Assembly: GCA_913056475.1 (NCBI GenBank)
Contig: CAJXMS010000085.1
Span: 1 to 8,393, forward strand
Length of the DNA: 8,393 nt
DNA from: an uncultured Bacteroidota bacterium
Lineage (GTDB): Bacteria; Bacteroidota; Bacteroidia; Flavobacteriales; Schleiferiaceae
Reading direction: 5' to 3'
Under the pieces are notes generated by a model. It ran no database searches, was not told the DNA's origin, and saw nothing but the letters and a program-made list of their open reading frames with translations. A program made the translations under genes and the position numbers. Below, piece by piece: positions 5,317 to 8,393 of this stretch (positions within the stretch are counted from its first letter, which is position 1; the number at the start of each line of letters is the position of its first letter).

Positions 5317-6480
5317 TTATTTGCTGGCGTAGCGCTTTACATCTTCTGCGGTAATGGGGTTGCTCCCTAAAATAAGGAGGCGTTCTATTACATTGCGCAG
5401 TTCCCGAATGTTGCCTGGATAATCCATTTCTTGCAGGGCCTGAAGCGCTTCCTTTTGAAAATCCACTGGAGAGCTACCGTTTTCCTGAGCTATGGTTTGA
5501 GCAAAGTAAGTAGCCAGCTCCGGAATATCATCGCTGCGCTCCCGCAAGGCCGGCACCCGGATTAAGATCACGCTAAGGCGGTGGTATAGGTCTTCTCGAA
5601 AACGCCCTTGCTTGATTTCTTCCTCCAGGTCTTTATTGGTAGCAGCCAGTACGCGCACATCTACTTTTATCTCTTTGTCGCCCCCTACCGGCGTTATCTT
5701 ACCTTCCTGCAGTGCGCGCAGCACCTTGCTCTGGGCCGGTAGGCTCATGTCGCCTATCTCGTCCAGAAAGAGCGTGCCCTGATGGGCCGTTTCAAATTTT
5801 CCTTTGCGGTCTTTTACGGCCGAGGTAAAGGCCCCTTTTTTATGACCAAAAAGCTCGCTTTCGATCAGTTCAGCGGGGATGGCGGCACAGTTGACCTCGA
5901 CCATGGGCTTACGGCTGCGTTCGCTTTTTTGGTGAATACCGTGGGCTACCAGCTCTTTACCGGTTCCATTGGGGCCGGTGATGAGGACGCGGGCATCGGT
6001 AGGAGCTACCTTATCGATGAGGTCCTGGACTTCCTGGAGCGCGGCCGATTGGCCCACCATTCGGTACTGCTTTTTTATTTTCTTTTTCAGGGTTTTATTC
6101 TCCTGTACCAATTCGCGGCGGTCCAGCGCATTGCGAACCGTCTGAATAAGGCGGTTGAGATCAGGCGGCTTGGCGATGTAGTCATAAGCCCCCATTTTCA
6201 TACAGTTTACCGCCGTGTCTATATCCCCATGGCCTGAGATCATGATCACCGCGGTTTCCGGATGGCGCTCCCGGATGGCTTCCAGCACCTCCATGCCGTC
6301 CATGCCGGGCATCTTAATGTCGCAAAGCACCAGCTCAGGATCCCTTTTTGCCAGCAGGTCTAGCCCTTCCTTACCGGTGGCGGCTTCTATTACTTCCGTT
6401 TGTTCATCCTCTTCTTTGAGGATATTGCCCAGCACATTGCGAATGGCTTTTTCGTCTTCTATGATTAGGATTTTGGCCAT
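5317..6480 (-). CDS. Sigma-54-dependent response regulator (receiver + AAA+), no DNA-binding domain
   Basis: The product has 387 residues. An N-terminal receiver (1-120) carries E8/D9, phosphoacceptor D54, S82 and K104. A short linker, probably helical (120-140), joins it to an AAA+ sigma-54 interaction domain (about 141-370). That domain has Walker A GPNGTGKE (169-176), GAFTSA (216-221) in place of GAFTGA, Walker B GTLFLDE (235-241), sensor I around N282, arginine-finger candidates R295 and R301 in FREDLYHRL, and sensor II GNIRELRN (356-363). The protein ends 17 residues later, without the Fis-type helix-turn-helix that NtrC-class activators usually carry. The spacer downstream encodes no HTH in any - strand frame I could read, so this looks native rather than frameshifted; similar short forms occur in Bacteroidota. 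It should remodel RNA polymerase-sigma-54 when phosphorylated, possibly from solution. The ATG at 6480 lies inside the Ppx/GppA gene (16-bp overlap), which suggests translational coupling. No partner kinase is in view. Confidence 0.9.
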   Translation of the reverse strand: MAKILIIEDEKAIRNVLGNILKEEDEQTEVIEAATGKEGLDLLAKRDPELVLCDIKMPGMDGMEVLEAIRERHPETAVIMISGHGDIDTAVNCMKMGAYDYIAKPPDLNRLIQTVRNALDRRELVQENKTLKKKIKKQYRMVGQSAALQEVQDLIDKVAPTDARVLITGPNGTGKELVAHGIHQKSERSRKPMVEVNCAAIPAELIESELFGHKKGAFTSAVKDRKGKFETAHQGTLFLDEIGDMSLPAQSKVLRALQEGKITPVGGDKEIKVDVRVLAATNKDLEEEIKQGRFREDLYHRLSVILIRVPALRERSDDIPELATYFAQTIAQENGSSPVDFQKEALQALQEMDYPGNIRELRNVIERLLILGSNPITAEDVKRYASK

Positions 6481-7403
6481 AAATGAGGTTCGTTTTCAAG
6501 GCTATAAAACACGCCCTCTTTGAGCGCGTAGCTGCATTGCAGCAGGGTTTGGATACCCATTTGATCGATAATAAAATTAATAAGCACACAAGCCGGAACG
6601 ATCATGTCTGCCCGCATGGGGATCATTCCGGGGGTGTGCAGCCGTTCTTCCAGGTTTTGGGCCAGCATTTGGCGGGCCATTTTATGGTACTCCGGGAGGG
6701 CAAAAGTATAGGAACGCCCTGCTGCCTGCCAGGGGCGGGTTTTAAATTGCAGCGCGCACATTTGCGCCAGGGTATCAAAGGAACCACTACTGCCGATGAG
6801 CGTCCGTGGCTGGCCGCTCCGGGTCCGGCTTAGCAGAGGCTTCAGGGCGGTGGCTATAAAGTTTTCCATTTCCTCTATTTCGGCCGGTTTTATAGGGTCA
6901 CTGGGGCGGCACTTTTCCAGAAGTAAGCTACTTCCCAGGGGGAAGGAGGCCAGGTATTGCCTTTTTTGGGCTTTCAGCCAAATGAATTCCGTGCTACCGC
7001 CCCCGATATCCATGATCAGGCAGCTTTCCCTGGGGAGGGGCATGGCCTGTTGAACGCCTTGCAGAATGAGGTTCGCCTCTCGCTGGCCATCGATCACTTG
7101 CAGGGTAAGGCCCGTTTCTTTTTTCACGGCCCGGACCAAATCGCCGCCATTGCGGGCTTCCCGGATCATGGCTGTACCCACCAGCGTGATGCTATCAGCG
7201 TTCCAGTTACGCGCCTGTTCCTGATATTTTTTAAGTGTTTTGATAGCCCTTTGCTGGGCTTTCGGAGAAATGGTTTTTTCTTTTTGCCCGTCTTCTCCCA
7301 GGCGTACCGGGTATTTTTCCCGGTGGAGATACTGCTGGCCATGGGTGTCTCGGATCAAAAGGTTGAAGGTGTTGGTACCACAATCGATTACGGCGCGAAT
7401 CAT
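6465..7403 (-). CDS. Ppx/GppA-family phosphatase (exopolyphosphatase / pppGpp phosphohydrolase-like)
   Basis: The product has 312 residues from the ATG at 7403. Family motifs of the ASKHA fold are clear: IDCGTNTFNLLI (6-17, first phosphate loop), GTAMIREARN (76-85), a conserved Glu in the region of E109, DIGGGSTEF (132-140, second phosphate loop), GSSGSFDTLA (204-213) and MRADMIVPA (263-271). The length covers only the two-lobed catalytic core, without the C-terminal HD-like domains of the longer enterobacterial enzymes. Members remove terminal phosphate from polyphosphate or convert pppGpp to ppGpp, and sequence alone does not decide which. The 7403 start puts the first motif five residues from the N-terminus, as usual. 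An alternative ATG at 7448 overlaps the permease stop as ATGA and would add 15 mostly hydrophobic residues. The gene lies between an ABC permease gene and the sigma-54 regulator gene and overlaps the latter, so it probably belongs to one transcript. Confidence 0.88.
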   Translation of the reverse strand: MIRAVIDCGTNTFNLLIRDTHGQQYLHREKYPVRLGEDGQKEKTISPKAQQRAIKTLKKYQEQARNWNADSITLVGTAMIREARNGGDLVRAVKKETGLTLQVIDGQREANLILQGVQQAMPLPRESCLIMDIGGGSTEFIWLKAQKRQYLASFPLGSSLLLEKCRPSDPIKPAEIEEMENFIATALKPLLSRTRSGQPRTLIGSSGSFDTLAQMCALQFKTRPWQAAGRSYTFALPEYHKMARQMLAQNLEERLHTPGMIPMRADMIVPACVLINFIIDQMGIQTLLQCSYALKEGVFYSLENEPHLWPKS

Positions 7404-7444
7404 AGAAGCAAGGACTTGAAAGCAGAAAGGGAGGCTAAATGTAA

Positions 7445-8393
7445 TCAATTGGGGGCTGCGGCCGTCCGGGTGCTAAAAAAATGCCTTTGGTAAAGCCAAG
7501 CGCCGAGGCCAAGCCCCAGTAGAGCGCTGCTGTAAAGCAAAGCCGTACTTTGGAGCAAGAGGGGCAGCGGCACGTCAAAGGGCAGCCGCCCCAGTAAGAC
7601 AGGACCGGCACTGAGGGGGAAGTAAGAAAAGAACGTGGTAAATCCGGCATCTGGCTGGTATACGGCGGGATAAACCAGGCCCACGCTCGTTAGCAGCACT
7701 AGGGCCAGGAAAAGCCCGCTGCTTTTGGCCTGCCCCAGCCAACTGTTCAGGCCCAGGTAGAGGCCCGCGTACAGGAGGTAGCTCCCCAAGGTAAGTAAGC
7801 CCCACCAAAGTCCGAGGAGCCCCAAATCAGCGTGGCCCAGCCAGCGCAGGCTCTCCCGGGCAAAATCCGCCTCGGGGCTCAGCAGGCTTTGCAGCCCTTC
7901 GTAGGAGAGCCAACCGATGCCCAGCCACAAAACAAATTGGCCGCCAGCCAGACTCAATATGCTGAGCAGTTTGCCGGTAAAAAGTTGATACGGCCGCACC
8001 GCCAGCGCGGTGATCTCGGCCAGCTTGTGCTGCTGCTCCCGGCCTAAGCTGCGTTGGGCCTGCTGGGCAAAAATGAACACAAAAAGCGCCAAAAGACCCG
8101 CCAGGCCAAATCCAAGGCCTATGCGTTGTGCCCGGTCGCCCTGGCTGATGCGGCCCGTTTCGGTATTCAGCACCTTGAGGTTTACCCGCGTAGCTACCTG
8201 GGCCAGCTGTTCGGGAGGGACCCCCAGGGCCTTGAGTTTTTCCTGCTGAATGTACTTTTCCAGCTGAGTTTCCACGTAGGTAGCCACACCGGCGGCCAGA
8301 GCGCCCCGGCGGATGAGGCGGGTATTGCGCGCCACAAAATCGGGGTCGCCCCCGGTGCTTTCCGGTACGTGGAGAAAGGCATAGTCGCCTTTC
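7445..8393 (-). CDS. ABC-2 type transporter permease, NatB-like (5' end outside the window)
   Basis: The frame is open from the window edge to a TGA at 7445 and gives 315 C-terminal residues. The start is not visible, and the GTG at 8335 is internal because homologous-looking sequence (from KGDYAFLHVPES) continues upstream. Residues 1-85 look like the extracytoplasmic domain found between membrane segments 1 and 2 in this family, including TYVETQLEKYIQQEKLKALG (38-57). Five hydrophobic segments follow at about 90-111, 141-162, 190-213, 225-242 and 276-301. The stretch from EQQHKLAEI to RPYQLFTGK (about 119-141) resembles the cytoplasmic coupling segment (E-x-K-x-x-x-E-I ... P-x-Q-L-x-x-GK) of NatB-type permeases. 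It should form an export channel with an ATPase, probably encoded just beyond the window edge (inference). The substrate is unknown; NatAB exports sodium, while relatives handle other cargo. About a quarter of the usual length is missing. Confidence 0.8.
   Translation of the reverse strand, partial: KGDYAFLHVPESTGGDPDFVARNTRLIRRGALAAGVATYVETQLEKYIQQEKLKALGVPPEQLAQVATRVNLKVLNTETGRISQGDRAQRIGLGFGLAGLLALFVFIFAQQAQRSLGREQQHKLAEITALAVRPYQLFTGKLLSILSLAGGQFVLWLGIGWLSYEGLQSLLSPEADFARESLRWLGHADLGLLGLWWGLLTLGSYLLYAGLYLGLNSWLGQAKSSGLFLALVLLTSVGLVYPAVYQPDAGFTTFFSYFPLSAGPVLLGRLPFDVPLPLLLQSTALLYSSALLGLGLGAWLYQRHFFSTRTAAAPN

Noticed and set aside
7435..7650. Small - strand frame over the end of the permease gene
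   Set aside because: It is out of frame with the permease, Ser/Pro/Cys-rich and without any motif, so it is a shadow of the real gene.

Overview
The window looks like a chromosomal segment of a member of the Bacteroidota with moderately high GC. The evidence is a set of lineage-typical proteins: a short collagen-like (Gly-X-Y) lipoprotein, a VTT-domain membrane protein followed by a class III aminotransferase, a sigma-54 response regulator with no C-terminal DNA-binding helix-turn-helix, and a NatB-type ABC-2 permease. Start codons also lack clear Shine-Dalgarno sequences. Genus and family cannot be told from the sequence. I see no mobile element, CRISPR array, tRNA or rRNA, and no sign of recent transfer.

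Layout. (1) Positions 1-690: a leader with a C8/A6 tract, a sigma-54-like half-site and an inverted repeat, then a collagen-like lipoprotein gene on +. (2) 735-2657 on -: a polytopic O-antigen ligase/polymerase-like protein with a C-terminal TPR region, convergent with the lipoprotein gene. (3) 2658-2791: a divergent intergenic region holding a good match to a sigma-54 (-24/-12) promoter that points at the next pair. (4) 2792-4657 on +: a VTT (DedA/SNARE-associated-like) membrane protein and a PLP-dependent class III aminotransferase, 9 bp apart and probably one operon. (5) 4658-4800: a convergent intergenic stretch with an unexpected long-range stem and an inner hairpin. (6) 4801-5172 on -: a stand-alone CheY-like receiver, apparently starting at TTG. 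(7) 5173-5316: a spacer with a 12-bp palindrome and a hairpin with a T-tract. (8) 5317-8393 on -: a tight run, in transcription order ABC-2 permease (cut by the window end), Ppx/GppA phosphatase, sigma-54 response regulator. The last two overlap by 16 bp.

How the parts may fit. The window encodes a sigma-54 activator (receiver plus AAA+, no DNA-binding domain) and also carries a well-spaced -24/-12 promoter in front of the VTT-aminotransferase pair. A direct link between them is inference, but testable. The co-transcription of a Ppx/GppA-type enzyme (polyphosphate or pppGpp hydrolysis) with a sigma-54 regulator suggests a stress or nutrient context. No histidine kinase is in view for either response regulator. 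I found no clearly new multi-gene system. The items most worth checking are the sigma-54 promoter, the HTH-less activator and the structured 4697-4790 intergenic segment.
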